Assembly (NCBI GenBank): GCA_030630585.1
Contig: DAOVMU010000009.1
Coordinates: 1 to 15,267, forward strand
DNA length: 15,267 nt
DNA from: Candidatus Bathyarchaeota archaeon
GTDB taxonomy: Archaea; Thermoproteota; Bathyarchaeia; Bathyarchaeales; Bathycorpusculaceae
Direction: 5' to 3'
Under the pieces are notes generated by a model, which was not told the DNA's origin, did not search any database, and saw nothing but the letters and a program-made list of their open reading frames with translations. The position numbers and the translations under genes are program-made. Shown one piece after another: positions 1 to 7,782 of the stretch. Positions within the stretch are counted from its first letter, which is position 1. Each line of letters starts with the position of its first letter.

Positions 1-2
1 AG

Positions 3-104
3 AAAACGAGGATGATAGTTGATCCAGAGACACACGTAAATATCCCATCGGCACACAACTCATTTTCTGATATAAACGTTTGCAGGTACTCTAAGGCGAA
101 CTAG
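3..104 (+). other. Possible 3' tail of an upstream gene, uncertain
   Basis: One plus-strand frame is open from the window edge to a TAG at 102-104, giving 33 residues that end in ...CRYSKAN. It could be the C-terminus of a gene lying mostly to the left, but I recognise no family and the stretch is short enough to be open by chance. The rest of 1-180 shows no RNA gene or clear promoter. Confidence 0.2.
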
Positions 105-180
105 TCCAGAATCTAACATCAAATTGTAACCAATGTTCTAAGCTTCGTTTGCGTTCGTTGCGTGATAGCAATAAACTATC

Positions 181-666
181 CTAAAATCTGTTGTAATGCA
201 CAATGCTTTCAAGATTTTTCTTGTTGCGTAGACTAGGTTTCTCCGCTGGATAACCGAATGAAACTAAGGCGACGACCTTGAGGTTGTCAGGAATGCCTAA
301 CAACTCTTTTACCTCTTTTTCTTCAAAAGCTCCGATCCAGCATGATCCAACTCCTTGAGCTTCCGCTGATAACACCATATTCTCTAAGGCTATTGCCACG
401 TCAACAGTGGACCACTTGTCGCTCTTCTCTCCACAACCAACTATCGTAAACGCTGAATCCTTTATGAAACTCCTCCAGGGACCCTTTGACAATTCACGCT
501 TGATTTCAGGATCGGTTACCACAATGAAATGCCAAGGTTGCGCGTTGTCTGCAGAAGGAGCTAACCTCCCAGCTTTAAGAACACTTTTTAAAACCTTATC
601 GGGAACTGTTTTACTCGTATAACGCCTTATACTTCTTCTACTAAAGATTACATCTAAAAGAGACAT
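181..666 (-). CDS. Nitroreductase family FMN-dependent oxidoreductase
   Basis: Predicted cytoplasmic flavoprotein of the nitroreductase fold, using NAD(P)H to reduce a substrate that the sequence does not reveal. At 161 residues it is a compact member of the family. Seen: the N-terminal RRSIRRY signature at 10-16, which in the family contacts the FMN phosphate, then RLAPSADNAQPWHFIVV at 34-50, and the late GVGSCWIGAF block at 105-114 followed by a LLGIP segment at 122-126. These are the standard landmarks in the standard order. The ATG at 666 has an AGGATGA ribosome site about 8 bases upstream. It is transcribed divergently from the EndoQ gene. Family members range from nitroaromatic reductases to flavin-destroying and dehalogenating enzymes, so only the family is called. 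Family assignment is confident; substrate is unknown. Confidence 0.9.
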   Translation of the reverse strand: MSLLDVIFSRRSIRRYTSKTVPDKVLKSVLKAGRLAPSADNAQPWHFIVVTDPEIKRELSKGPWRSFIKDSAFTIVGCGEKSDKWSTVDVAIALENMVLSAEAQGVGSCWIGAFEEKEVKELLGIPDNLKVVALVSFGYPAEKPSLRNKKNLESIVHYNRF

Positions 667-769
667 GTCAAATCATCCTTTGATATGACCTGGCTTTGAA
701 GCTTTAATCCTTTCTCAAGTCTACTCTTAACGTAGGCAATCAACATAAAAAAGCCGTCTACATAAAGGA

Positions 770-793
770 AAACATGAAGAGTGTCTCATGTTT
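770..793. repeat. Inverted repeat, 8-bp arms
   Basis: AAACATGA at 770-777 and TCATGTTT at 786-793 are perfectly complementary around an 8-base loop. The right arm overlaps a TATA-like TTTAAATAG, so the site could be an operator or an RNA hairpin. No function can be assigned from the sequence. Confidence 0.5.
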
Positions 794-819
794 AAATAGC
801 ACAAACACAAGAAGACATA

Positions 820-844
820 AAAAGCCTGCCTGAAGTTGGCTTTT
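820..844. repeat. Inverted repeat, 7-bp arms, terminator-like
   Basis: AAAAGCC at 820-826 pairs with GGCTTTT at 838-844 around an 11-base loop. A GC-containing stem flanked by A and T runs resembles a bidirectional terminator, but no gene ends here. It may instead be a structured leader of the EndoQ transcript. Confidence 0.4.
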
Positions 845-927
845 AACACGTCTGTGAGAAAGATGGACTTGTATTCTTTAGAAAACGCAAGTGAAAACTC
901 CAGAAACTTGAACGTAAGGTGAACAAT

Positions 928-2214
928 ATGAGAGTTATAGCTGATTTGCATATTCACAGTTGTTATAGTCGTGCTACAAGCAAGAGAATGCACATTGAAG
1001 AAATTGCTCGTTTTGCCAAAATCAAAGGATTGAACATTGTGGGCACTGGAGACTTTACGCATCCAAAATGGCTTAGAGAAATGCAGGAAGTTCTAATCGA
1101 AGAATCGGGAACTAGGCTGTATACAATCGCAAGAAAACCAGAATCACATGTATATTTTATGATAACAACAGAAGTGAGTACAATATTTATTTTTAAAAGT
1201 AAAGTCAGGAAGATTCACCATGTTATTCTTACGCCTACTATCGAAACAACGGTTCAGATCAATGAGAGATTGGCAAAATACGGTGACCTGACTGTGGATG
1301 GCAGGCCGACGCTAAACATGAATGCGCCATGTTTAGTCGAAGAGGTTATGGAAGTCTCAAGCGAAAACATGGTTATTCCCGCACATGCTTGGACACCGTG
1401 GTTCGGCGTTTTCGGAGCATCTAGCGGCTTTGACAGTATTGAAGACTGCTACCAAGACATGACAAAGCATATCTATGCTTTAGAAACGGGGCTTTCATCA
1501 GATCCTCCAATGAACTGGCGTTTGAGCAGACTTGACAAACTTGCTCTAGTTTCAAACAGTGACAGCCACAGTTTTTGGCCTTGGCGTATTGGAAGAGAAG
1601 CTAATGTCTTTGAATTGAAAAGGCCCAGTTACCGCGAGATTGTAGATGCCATTCGCCTTAAAGATAGGGAACGATTCAGGTTTACAATTGAAACAGACCC
1701 AGCATACGGAAAATATCATTGGACCGGACATAGAAAGTGCAATATTGCACTTTCCCCAAAGGAGGCAATAAAATTTGGAAACATCTGCCCAGTTTGCCGC
1801 AGAAAACTCACTCAGGGAGTTGAACAACGAGTTGAGAAGTTAGCTGATCGTCCAGCAGGTTTCAAGCCTGACAATGCAATAGGTTTTATGCGTTTGCTAC
1901 CTCTCTCTGAAATTATCGCGGCTGTTTTAGGTGTTAGTTCTCCATTCACCCAAAAAGTGTGGTGCATTTACAACCTGCTTGTTGAAAGATTCGGCAACGA
2001 ATATGCCGTGCTAATGGACGCCTCAAAGAGGACGTTGAGCAAATCGGTAGAGGACAGAATCGCAGAAGCGATAGTTAGAGTCAGAGAAGGGCAAGTTAAG
2101 GTTATACCTGGATACGACGGGGTTTATGGGAAACTCGTTATTTCTGAAAAAAGCTCTGCGGAAAAACCAGTTCCCCAAAGAGTTCAACAACTGAACATTA
2201 CAGATTTCAGATAA
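928..2214 (+). CDS. Endonuclease Q (PHP-domain DNA repair nuclease) with C-terminal PIP box
   Basis: Predicted archaeal endonuclease Q, which nicks DNA 5' of deaminated bases (uracil, hypoxanthine, xanthine) and some other lesions. Length from the ATG at 928 is 428 residues, close to the Pyrococcus enzyme. I prefer ATG 928 to the in-frame GTG at 919 because the GGTGA at 918-922 is then a well-spaced ribosome site. PHP metal-binding candidates are D6-L-H8-I-H10, D42 and H45 (GTGDFTHP), E82 (TEVS), H97/H98, H153 (PAHAWTPW), D212 and H214 (SNSDSHS). A zinc-finger-like part follows with H268, C271 and CPVC at 287-290, then a helical, HhH-like region. The protein ends with QLNITDFR at 421-428, which matches the Q-x-x-I-x-x-F pattern of a PCNA-interacting peptide. 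It stops at TAA TAA TGA. Confidence 0.9.
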   Translation: MRVIADLHIHSCYSRATSKRMHIEEIARFAKIKGLNIVGTGDFTHPKWLREMQEVLIEESGTRLYTIARKPESHVYFMITTEVSTIFIFKSKVRKIHHVILTPTIETTVQINERLAKYGDLTVDGRPTLNMNAPCLVEEVMEVSSENMVIPAHAWTPWFGVFGASSGFDSIEDCYQDMTKHIYALETGLSSDPPMNWRLSRLDKLALVSNSDSHSFWPWRIGREANVFELKRPSYREIVDAIRLKDRERFRFTIETDPAYGKYHWTGHRKCNIALSPKEAIKFGNICPVCRRKLTQGVEQRVEKLADRPAGFKPDNAIGFMRLLPLSEIIAAVLGVSSPFTQKVWCIYNLLVERFGNEYAVLMDASKRTLSKSVEDRIAEAIVRVREGQVKVIPGYDGVYGKLVISEKSSAEKPVPQRVQQLNITDFR

Positions 2215-2270
2215 TAATGAAGTTTCACGTATTTGAATTTGTATATGTGTTTAACGGTTCTACAAGAATA

Positions 2271-2279
2271 CTTATTAAG
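2271..2279 (+). promoter_or_regulatory. TATA-like box and ribosome site for the 113-residue gene
   Basis: CTTATTAAG lies about 38 bases before the ATG at 2314, which places a typical archaeal start site near 2300. GGAG at 2303-2306, 7 bases before the ATG, would then sit in a short leader of about 14 bases. Confidence 0.45.
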
Positions 2280-2313
2280 TCGTAATACACAAGACAATAG
2301 TCGGAGATAAACA

Positions 2314-2655
2314 ATGCAAACCATAACCCAAGATAAAAACAACAACAGCGAAGACAAAATCTCGAAAATCGTGGATCGAGTGCTAAAACAAGTCTTCGGA
2401 AAAGAAGCGACACACCTAATATACAGATACTTGGAAAACAATCACTCAGTAAAGCGAAATGAGATAGCTGAGAAAATTGACGTATTTGCCAAAGGACTTG
2501 AAGAGTTCCTAAATTCAGGAGCCAGTGTTATTGAGCAAAAGATTTTGGAAGACATATACTCCAGTCATGGTTTGCTTCGCAGACTAGAGTTAGAGAGAAT
2601 GCAGGAACGACCCGATTTTGTCGGCCAAATAAAGTTGCTCACACAGAAAGCATAG
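2314..2655 (+). CDS. Small conserved-looking helical protein of unknown function
   Basis: A 113-residue protein with a good ribosome site (GGAG, 7 bases before the ATG) and a TATA-like box upstream, so it is very likely real. I do not recognise a named family. Seen: a polar N-terminus, a helix-rich middle (ISKIVDRVLKQVFG at 16-29, then ATHLIYRYLENNHSVKR at 32-48), and a block at 57-82 built around FAKGLEEFL, SGASVIE and KILEDIY that reads like the conserved core of an archaeal small-protein family. The tail is charged and rich in R, E and Q. There is no membrane segment, Cys cluster or obvious DNA-binding motif. It sits between EndoQ and tldD but has its own promoter-like and terminator-like flanks, so a functional link to either is unproven. 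Confidence 0.7.
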   Translation: MQTITQDKNNNSEDKISKIVDRVLKQVFGKEATHLIYRYLENNHSVKRNEIAEKIDVFAKGLEEFLNSGASVIEQKILEDIYSSHGLLRRLELERMQERPDFVGQIKLLTQKA

Positions 2656-2697
2656 AACTACTTTATTCCTATCCTAATCAACATGTTTCACTTTATC

Positions 2698-2731
2698 CGA
2701 TTTGTTTTTACCCAACACAAGTTCATGTTGG
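2698..2731 (+). terminator. T-rich tract and hairpin after the 113-residue gene
   Basis: GATTTGTTTTTA around 2698-2710 is the kind of T-rich tract at which archaeal transcripts end. Directly after it, CCAACA at 2712-2717 can pair with TGTTGG at 2726-2731. Likely the end of the preceding transcript, but weakly supported. Confidence 0.35.
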
Positions 2732-2749
2732 AAAGGAAACCATAACAAT

Positions 2750-2757
2750 TTTATAAG
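2750..2757 (+). promoter_or_regulatory. TATA box of the tldD-tldE operon
   Basis: TTTATAAG matches the archaeal TATA element well. Initiation about 25 bases downstream would fall near 2780 and give a leader of roughly 30 bases that includes the GAGGG ribosome site at 2800-2804. Confidence 0.6.
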
Positions 2758-2809
2758 CCGTTTCGAATAGATTTCCCTTCGAAAACTTGCATGTCAGAAG
2801 AGGGAAATC

Positions 2810-4195
2810 TTGAAAGATATTTTAAGTAAGACAATAGATGTTGCGGTTCAAAGATTTCATGCTGAATATGCTGAAGTACGTGCGCAAAAACTTTTCAAAA
2901 CCATGCTTACACTTAAAGAAGAACGAGTTGAAGCGGTAAAGCAAGGGATTGAAAATGGAGCTGCTTTCCGCGTACTCGTGAACGGCGCATGGGGCTTTGC
3001 GTCAGTTGGAACATTCAATGCTGAAACTCTAACAAACGCCGTTTCAGACGCATGCAAAATGGCGAAGGCTGCAAGTTCAAGACTGAAAAAACCGATAAAG
3101 CTTGTCGATACTAAGGCAGTACAAGATAAGGTGCCGCTAAAAACTAGAAAAGACCCATCAAAAATCTCCATAGAAGACAAGGTAAACACAACTTCAACAA
3201 TGAGCAAAACAATTCTAGACTATGACAGCCGCATCAGAAGCTGCACAATAGATTATCTTGATTTAACTGGAACAAGCTATTTCATAAATAACGAGGGCAG
3301 CTGCATCGAACAGAACAAGCTCTATGTCTGGTCTAGATTGCTCGCCATAGCCGCAGAGGAGGGTGTTTTCACTTATAGTCGCGAAGAAATAGGGTCAACA
3401 GCCGGATATGAAATATTTGACGTTGAAACCCCGGAAATTGTTGGTGAAAGAACAGCAAAACGAGCAGTAGAACAGCTAAAGGCAAAACCTCCAAAGGGAG
3501 GAACATTCCCCGCAGTCTTGGGACCAAGCGTAGTTGGGGTTTTTGTTCATGAAGCCTTTGGACATTTGGCCGAAGCAGATTTAACATTGTTAGGTTCAGT
3601 CTTGCTGGATAAGCTTGGGAAGAAAATCGCTTCTGACAATGTAACCTTTTATGATGACGGTTCAATAGAAGGTGCTTTTGGCTCTTTTAAATATGATGAC
3701 GAAGGTGTTCCAACGCAGAAAACGCTTCTTGTAAAAGACGGTGTCGTAGTTGGACTGATGCATAATCGCGAAACAGCACAGAAGTTTAATGCGAAGCCAA
3801 CAGGCAATGCGAGGGCTGAAGATTTCCGTTTCGAACCGATAATCCGAATGCGGAACACGTTCATAGAACCCAAAGACCATTCCTTCGAAGAAGTTGTAGA
3901 AGACATGAAATTCGGCTATTATCTCAAAATTTTCAGAGGGGGCCAAGCAAACCTAGACGGCACTTTTCAAGTAGGCATTCAAGAAGCCTACGAAATAGTT
4001 AAGGGTGAAGTGGGTGCACCCGTACGCAATGCTTCCATAAGCGGCAATACACTTGAGACTTTACTTAAGGTGGATGCTGTTGGAAAAGACTTTGAATTAT
4101 GGCCCGGAAGATGTGGAAAGGGTCAAACAGCCTTCATATGTGATGGTGGACCCCACATTAGAGTGAAGGAGGTGTTGCTTGGTGGTAGCGCTTAA
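2810..4195 (+). CDS. tldD: TldD family metallopeptidase subunit
   Basis: Catalytic subunit of the TldD/TldE heterodimeric peptidase, which in bacteria processes ribosomally made peptides such as microcin B17 and degrades unfolded or antitoxin peptides. At 461 residues it has the normal family length. Seen: the HExxxH metal site as HEAFGH at 247-252, the following GHLAEAD segment, the PTGNARAEDFRFEP stretch at 330-343, and C435 in RCGKGQTAF, the position of the third metal ligand known from E. coli TldD. The start is a TTG with GAGGG 5 bases before it. An ATG at 2791 is out of frame. The gene overlaps the tldE start by 14 bases, indicating coupled translation. No signal peptide; cytoplasmic. 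The natural substrate in this organism is not visible. Confidence 0.95.
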   Translation: MKDILSKTIDVAVQRFHAEYAEVRAQKLFKTMLTLKEERVEAVKQGIENGAAFRVLVNGAWGFASVGTFNAETLTNAVSDACKMAKAASSRLKKPIKLVDTKAVQDKVPLKTRKDPSKISIEDKVNTTSTMSKTILDYDSRIRSCTIDYLDLTGTSYFINNEGSCIEQNKLYVWSRLLAIAAEEGVFTYSREEIGSTAGYEIFDVETPEIVGERTAKRAVEQLKAKPPKGGTFPAVLGPSVVGVFVHEAFGHLAEADLTLLGSVLLDKLGKKIASDNVTFYDDGSIEGAFGSFKYDDEGVPTQKTLLVKDGVVVGLMHNRETAQKFNAKPTGNARAEDFRFEPIIRMRNTFIEPKDHSFEEVVEDMKFGYYLKIFRGGQANLDGTFQVGIQEAYEIVKGEVGAPVRNASISGNTLETLLKVDAVGKDFELWPGRCGKGQTAFICDGGPHIRVKEVLLGGSA

Positions 4196-5546
4196 GAAAG
4201 AGGAAATACTGGGATTAGCCGAAAAAGCTGTTAACCTCGCCCAAAGAAAAGGTGTCGATGAAGCTGAAGCATTTGTGTATCAAGGTCTCACCACTGACGT
4301 TAGCATTGAACGAGGACAAATCGCTAGGAGTTCTCGAATAATTGACAGAGGACTAGGGATCAGAGTCATAGTTAATAATACAATAGGCTTTTCCTACACA
4401 AACATGTTAGAAAGTGAAGCAGTCATCGAAGAGATAGTTCTCAAAGCTTTCAAATCTGCCAAAGCAAGCAAACCTGACAAAGACTGGCATGGTCTTCCAA
4501 CCAAGAAAACCTTTTCGTCCGTAAAAGGCACTTATGACAAAAGAATAGTCGAGCTTAACTCTGAAGACCTAGTGAACATCGCTTCCATAATGTTAGATAC
4601 TGCTGAAAAAACTGATGACCGCATCTTTCCAATAGAAGGAAATGTAGGAGCCTCATATTTGTGTAAGGCTATCACCAACTCAAACGGCGTTGAGGGTTTT
4701 GATCATGGAACGATTGTTGAATGCAGTTTAGAAACAATAGCTAGAGAAGAAGGGGAAGTAACGCCAGCATGTTTTGAATTCAACATTGAAAGAACATATG
4801 ATATGAACCCGGAATGGGTTGGCAAAGAAGCAGCAAGACTCGCTGCTTCGGCACTAAAATCCAAAAGAACAGAAACAAAGAGTACGGACGTAGTATTTAC
4901 CCAATTTGCCATACAACAGTTGTTTCATTACACTTTAATCAACGCTGTTAAAGCGGATTACATACAGAGAAATCAATCAGCCTTCAAGGGTAAAATAGGG
5001 GAAAAAGTAGCTTCGGAGATTGTAACAATTTACGATGACGGTTTATTCAATGGTGGTCTCCGCACATGGAAATTCGATGGGGAAGGAGTCCCTCAACAAA
5101 AAACACCAATCATAGACAAAGGCGTCCTACGCAACTTCATCTATGACAATTACACTGCCAATAAAGAAACGAAAGAAAGCACCGGAAACGCCTCAAGAGC
5201 AGGATACTTATCCACACCAAACGTTGAAGCTACAAACTTCCGCATCATGCCGGGAAATAAGTCACCAGAAGAACTCGTCAGCGGATTGAAGAAGGGCCTT
5301 CTAGTATATTATTTGCAGGGTGCGCACAGCAGCAATCCAGCCAGTGGAGAATTCTCTGTTGTGGCAACTCCAGCTTGGAAAATCGAAAACGGCGAAATCG
5401 CTTACGCTACGAAAGGGGCAATGTTAGCTGGCAACATATTCCAAGTACTAACAAACATTTCCGAGTTAGCTAACAACGAGAGAAAGATCGGGCAACTAAT
5501 TACCCCTTGGATCCTTGTAGAAAACGTTAAAGTCGTAGGAAAATAA
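4182..5546 (+). CDS. tldE: TldE/PmbA family peptidase partner subunit
   Basis: Non-catalytic partner of TldD. The two proteins share the fold, and TldE shapes the chamber into which peptides are fed. Around 454 residues. It lacks HExxxH: the corresponding region is FTQFAIQQLFHYTLIN, which fits TldE/PmbA rather than a second TldD. Family landmarks are ASEIVTIYDDG, the FDGEGVPQQKT block, STGNASRAGYLS, and SSNPASGEFSV near the C-terminus. I choose GTG 4182 because AAGGAGGTG at 4166-4174 is then spaced 7 bases. A TTG at 4179, one codon earlier, is the alternative. The start lies inside the end of tldD (14-base overlap), so the two subunits are probably made in matched amounts. Confidence 0.93.
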   Translation: MVALKKEEILGLAEKAVNLAQRKGVDEAEAFVYQGLTTDVSIERGQIARSSRIIDRGLGIRVIVNNTIGFSYTNMLESEAVIEEIVLKAFKSAKASKPDKDWHGLPTKKTFSSVKGTYDKRIVELNSEDLVNIASIMLDTAEKTDDRIFPIEGNVGASYLCKAITNSNGVEGFDHGTIVECSLETIAREEGEVTPACFEFNIERTYDMNPEWVGKEAARLAASALKSKRTETKSTDVVFTQFAIQQLFHYTLINAVKADYIQRNQSAFKGKIGEKVASEIVTIYDDGLFNGGLRTWKFDGEGVPQQKTPIIDKGVLRNFIYDNYTANKETKESTGNASRAGYLSTPNVEATNFRIMPGNKSPEELVSGLKKGLLVYYLQGAHSSNPASGEFSVVATPAWKIENGEIAYATKGAMLAGNIFQVLTNISELANNERKIGQLITPWILVENVKVVGK

Positions 5547-5587
5547 ATAACTTGAACATTCATTAACTGCTTGAAAGAGGCGAGAGA

Positions 5588-6511
5588 TTGAAAAAAGAGA
5601 TCAAGCAGAAACTGTTGAAATTCAACACTCTTCGCAGAATAGTTCAGTTCTTATCCTTCATATTTTTCAGCGCAATAATCTTCAATCTAGGCTCATTACC
5701 TCTTTTACTCCCAGTTCTTTGGACATGGGGAATTGAGCCGAATGCGATGGGAGATGCCTTCACTGCTCTACAACTTATGCTTTACGATGCCTTTTTTCCT
5801 TGGCTTGCCATAGCCTCATTTCTAATCATAGGGATGTTGCTTGGTAAATCCCTTTGCGGCTGGGTCTGCCCTTTTGGCTTCATCCAAGATTTAATAGGCT
5901 TCATTAAGCGTAAAAAGATGGAAATCTCGCCTAGAACGCATGAAAGCATGATTTACATCAAATATGCTGTTTTGGGCATCACTTTGTTCGTTAGTATAAC
6001 TTTTTCCGTTTCAGAAGTCATGGGAACCAGTCGTGGCTACGAAGGCGCTTTAGGCGTCTTCATAAAAGCTCCCTTCACCACACTAAGCCCAGCTGAAACA
6101 TTGTTTGCCGCTTTGCCAAAAATGGTTCTAGATTTCAGTAGGGCACTGTCACAAATCCCCTTTCTAGAGGCGCTGTCAGGAGTCTCAAATTTGCCCCCGC
6201 TCTTTTGGGTTCAACTATCCATCATGATCGGTGTTCTTGTTTTTTCGGCTTATGTTCCAAGAGGCTGGTGTAAATATTTCTGTCCTCACGGAGCGATCAT
6301 GGCAGTAATGAACAGGTTTAGCTTTCTTGGTTTGCGTAGAGATCTTGTCAAGTGTGTTAAGGGCGAATGTCGACTCTGTGTTGAGGCTTGTCCCATGAAT
6401 GTTCGCATTTTAGATTTACCGTGGGAGAAGTTCAGCGACCCTGAATGCACCTACTGTCTCACATGTGTTGATGTTTGTCCAGACAAAGCCATTAAGATAA
6501 AATACCCATAA
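5588..6511 (+). CDS. NapH-like membrane polyferredoxin (4Fe-4S)
   Basis: An integral membrane iron-sulfur protein of the NapH/polyferredoxin type, expected to move electrons between a membrane pool and a cytoplasmic or outer acceptor. 307 residues. Hydrophobic segments lie near 17-45, 68-88, 122-142 and 205-223. Two membrane-proximal CxxxCP motifs occur, CGWVCP at 90-95 and CKYFCP at 228-233, as in NapH-like proteins. The C-terminal domain carries two 4Fe-4S sets: C256, C261, C264, C268 and C287, C290, C293, C297, each ending in CP. The spacing at the first cysteine of the first set (C-x4-C) is looser than usual. The TTG start has GAGG 7 bases upstream and follows tldE by 41 bases, so it is probably in the same operon. 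The electron donor and acceptor are unknown. Confidence 0.88.
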   Translation: MKKEIKQKLLKFNTLRRIVQFLSFIFFSAIIFNLGSLPLLLPVLWTWGIEPNAMGDAFTALQLMLYDAFFPWLAIASFLIIGMLLGKSLCGWVCPFGFIQDLIGFIKRKKMEISPRTHESMIYIKYAVLGITLFVSITFSVSEVMGTSRGYEGALGVFIKAPFTTLSPAETLFAALPKMVLDFSRALSQIPFLEALSGVSNLPPLFWVQLSIMIGVLVFSAYVPRGWCKYFCPHGAIMAVMNRFSFLGLRRDLVKCVKGECRLCVEACPMNVRILDLPWEKFSDPECTYCLTCVDVCPDKAIKIKYP

Positions 6512-6555
6512 GAACTCTTAAGCATTACACGAATATACTTTTAGACTTCTCGCTA

Positions 6556-6565
6556 GAGAATTCTC
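6556..6565. terminator. Palindrome between convergent genes
   Basis: GAGAATTCTC is a perfect 10-base palindrome in the 62-base gap between the convergent polyferredoxin and GT4 genes. It may mark transcription ends from both sides, but the stem is short and no strong T run follows, so the call is tentative. Confidence 0.25.
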
Positions 6566-6573
6566 ATTTACTT

Positions 6574-7782
6574 TCAAGTCCAGAAACTCTTGGAGTATTC
6601 CTTTAGAACTGCTTCGTAAACATCCTTTGTTTGGCGGCTTATTTTGTTCCAGTCATATTTTTCAAGCATTTTTCTATGTGCGTTGTTTGTAAGCCAATTC
6701 GCATGTTTTTCGTCAAGTAACACTTTTTTTATTCCCCATGCAAGAGAATCCGGATTCTCTGGGTGAACCTTAACGCCAGTTACATCATGATCTATTATTT
6801 CTGCCAAGCCTCCTGTATCCGAAACCACGACTGGACTTCTTGCAGCCATCGCTTCGAGGGCAACTATTCCAAAGGGCTCAAAGAGCGATGACACAACACA
6901 AACATCTGCACATCTCTGCAAGTTCTTCAAGGTTTCATCATCCACAAACCCTGTGAACATAACTTTGTGTGCTAAGCCCATGCCATTGATAAGGTTTGAA
7001 AGTGGTTCTTTCATGTAGCCGTTGCCTACAATAACAAACTTGGCGTTGACTTTCTCTAAAATCCTTGGAACTGCATTAATCAGCACGTGGACACCTTTTT
7101 CGTAGACTAGTCTTCCAACAAACAAGACAATTTTTTCTTTTGGCGAAGCGAATTTTTTTCTGAATCGGCTAAAATTAATGTTTTTGTTTCTCGTGTATTC
7201 TTGAAGGTTTACGCCGTTTGGGATCATGACTAGTTTGTCTTCAGGAAGCCCAAAAGCCCATCTAACATGTGAGACCATATAGTTGCTGCAGCATATCACT
7301 TTCCACGCTTCATATGTAAGCCAAGCCTCTGTTTCATGAATCATTCTTTCATAATCGAAATGAAGCCCGTTTCGGCGTCCAACCTCAGTTGAGTGGATTG
7401 TGGCTAAAAGTGGTTTTCTGAAAACGTGTTTCAGGCCTATTCCTGCGTTCGCAACAAGCCAGTCATGGGCATGGAAGATGTCAACTCTTCCATTTAGACG
7501 GTTAACAAGAGCAGCGGCTTCTTTCTGCATATTCACATTCATCAAATAAACCCAAGTTGCAAAGTCGGGGGAGGGGTTCTTGTAAGAATCTATTCGAAAA
7601 ACTTCAACACCGTCAACAACTTCATGCTGTGGTGCTCCAGGAAAATCGCACGTAACTACACAGACCTTTACACCATTTTTTGCCAAGTTTTTTGACAAGT
7701 GATAGACATGGGGGGATATCCCACCTATAATTCTCGGTGGAAATTCCCAAGTAAGCATCATGACAGTCAATTCGCGAGTCAC
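6574..7782 (-). CDS. Full-length GT4-type (GT-B fold) glycosyltransferase
   Basis: Predicted retaining glycosyltransferase, probably adding sugar from a nucleotide-sugar donor to a glucan or other glycan. Start chosen at GTG 7782, which overlaps the upstream stop as GTGA. This gives 402 residues and leaves a normal N-terminus just before TVMMLTWEFPP. Both Rossmann domains are present. The N-domain has FPPRIIGG at 14-21 (donor-binding glycine loop) and HAHDW at 104-108. IPNGVN at 187-192 marks the hinge. The C-domain has VGRLVYEKG at 222-230 and the E-x7-E motif at E302-E310 (EPFGIVALE). GH57 just upstream makes a glycogen-synthase-like role attractive, but GT4 donors cannot be read from sequence. 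It is the last gene of the cluster and is paralogous to the half-size gene before it. Confidence 0.9.
   Translation of the reverse strand: MTRELTVMMLTWEFPPRIIGGISPHVYHLSKNLAKNGVKVCVVTCDFPGAPQHEVVDGVEVFRIDSYKNPSPDFATWVYLMNVNMQKEAAALVNRLNGRVDIFHAHDWLVANAGIGLKHVFRKPLLATIHSTEVGRRNGLHFDYERMIHETEAWLTYEAWKVICCSNYMVSHVRWAFGLPEDKLVMIPNGVNLQEYTRNKNINFSRFRKKFASPKEKIVLFVGRLVYEKGVHVLINAVPRILEKVNAKFVIVGNGYMKEPLSNLINGMGLAHKVMFTGFVDDETLKNLQRCADVCVVSSLFEPFGIVALEAMAARSPVVVSDTGGLAEIIDHDVTGVKVHPENPDSLAWGIKKVLLDEKHANWLTNNAHRKMLEKYDWNKISRQTKDVYEAVLKEYSKSFWT
7730..7751. repeat. 22-base direct repeat, copy 1 (in GT4)
   Basis: Identical over 22 bases to 8365-8386. On the minus strand it encodes the WEFPPRI codons near the N-terminus of the GT4 enzyme. 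Flanking codons differ between the two genes. Confidence 0.9.

Larger units (their letters stand above)
667..927. other. Divergent intergenic region with two inverted repeats
   Basis: This 261-base spacer between the divergent nitroreductase and EndoQ genes holds no convincing gene. It contains two perfect inverted repeats, AAACATGA/TCATGTTT (arms 770-777 and 786-793) and AAAAGCC/GGCTTTT (arms 820-826 and 838-844), and a near-direct repeat, ACATAAAAAAGCC at 743-755 against ACATAAAAAGCC at 815-826. A TTTAAATAG stretch at 791-799 could serve as a plus-strand TATA box, but that would give EndoQ a leader of about 100 bases. Confidence 0.5.

Noticed and set aside
727..1062. 111-codon minus-strand frame across the nitroreductase-EndoQ spacer
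   Set aside because: It overlaps the start of EndoQ, has no recognisable domain and an implausible composition.
2791..2829. ATG-initiated 12-codon upstream frame overlapping the tldD start
   Set aside because: It lacks a ribosome site, while GAGGG is well placed for the TTG at 2810. It is most likely fortuitous.
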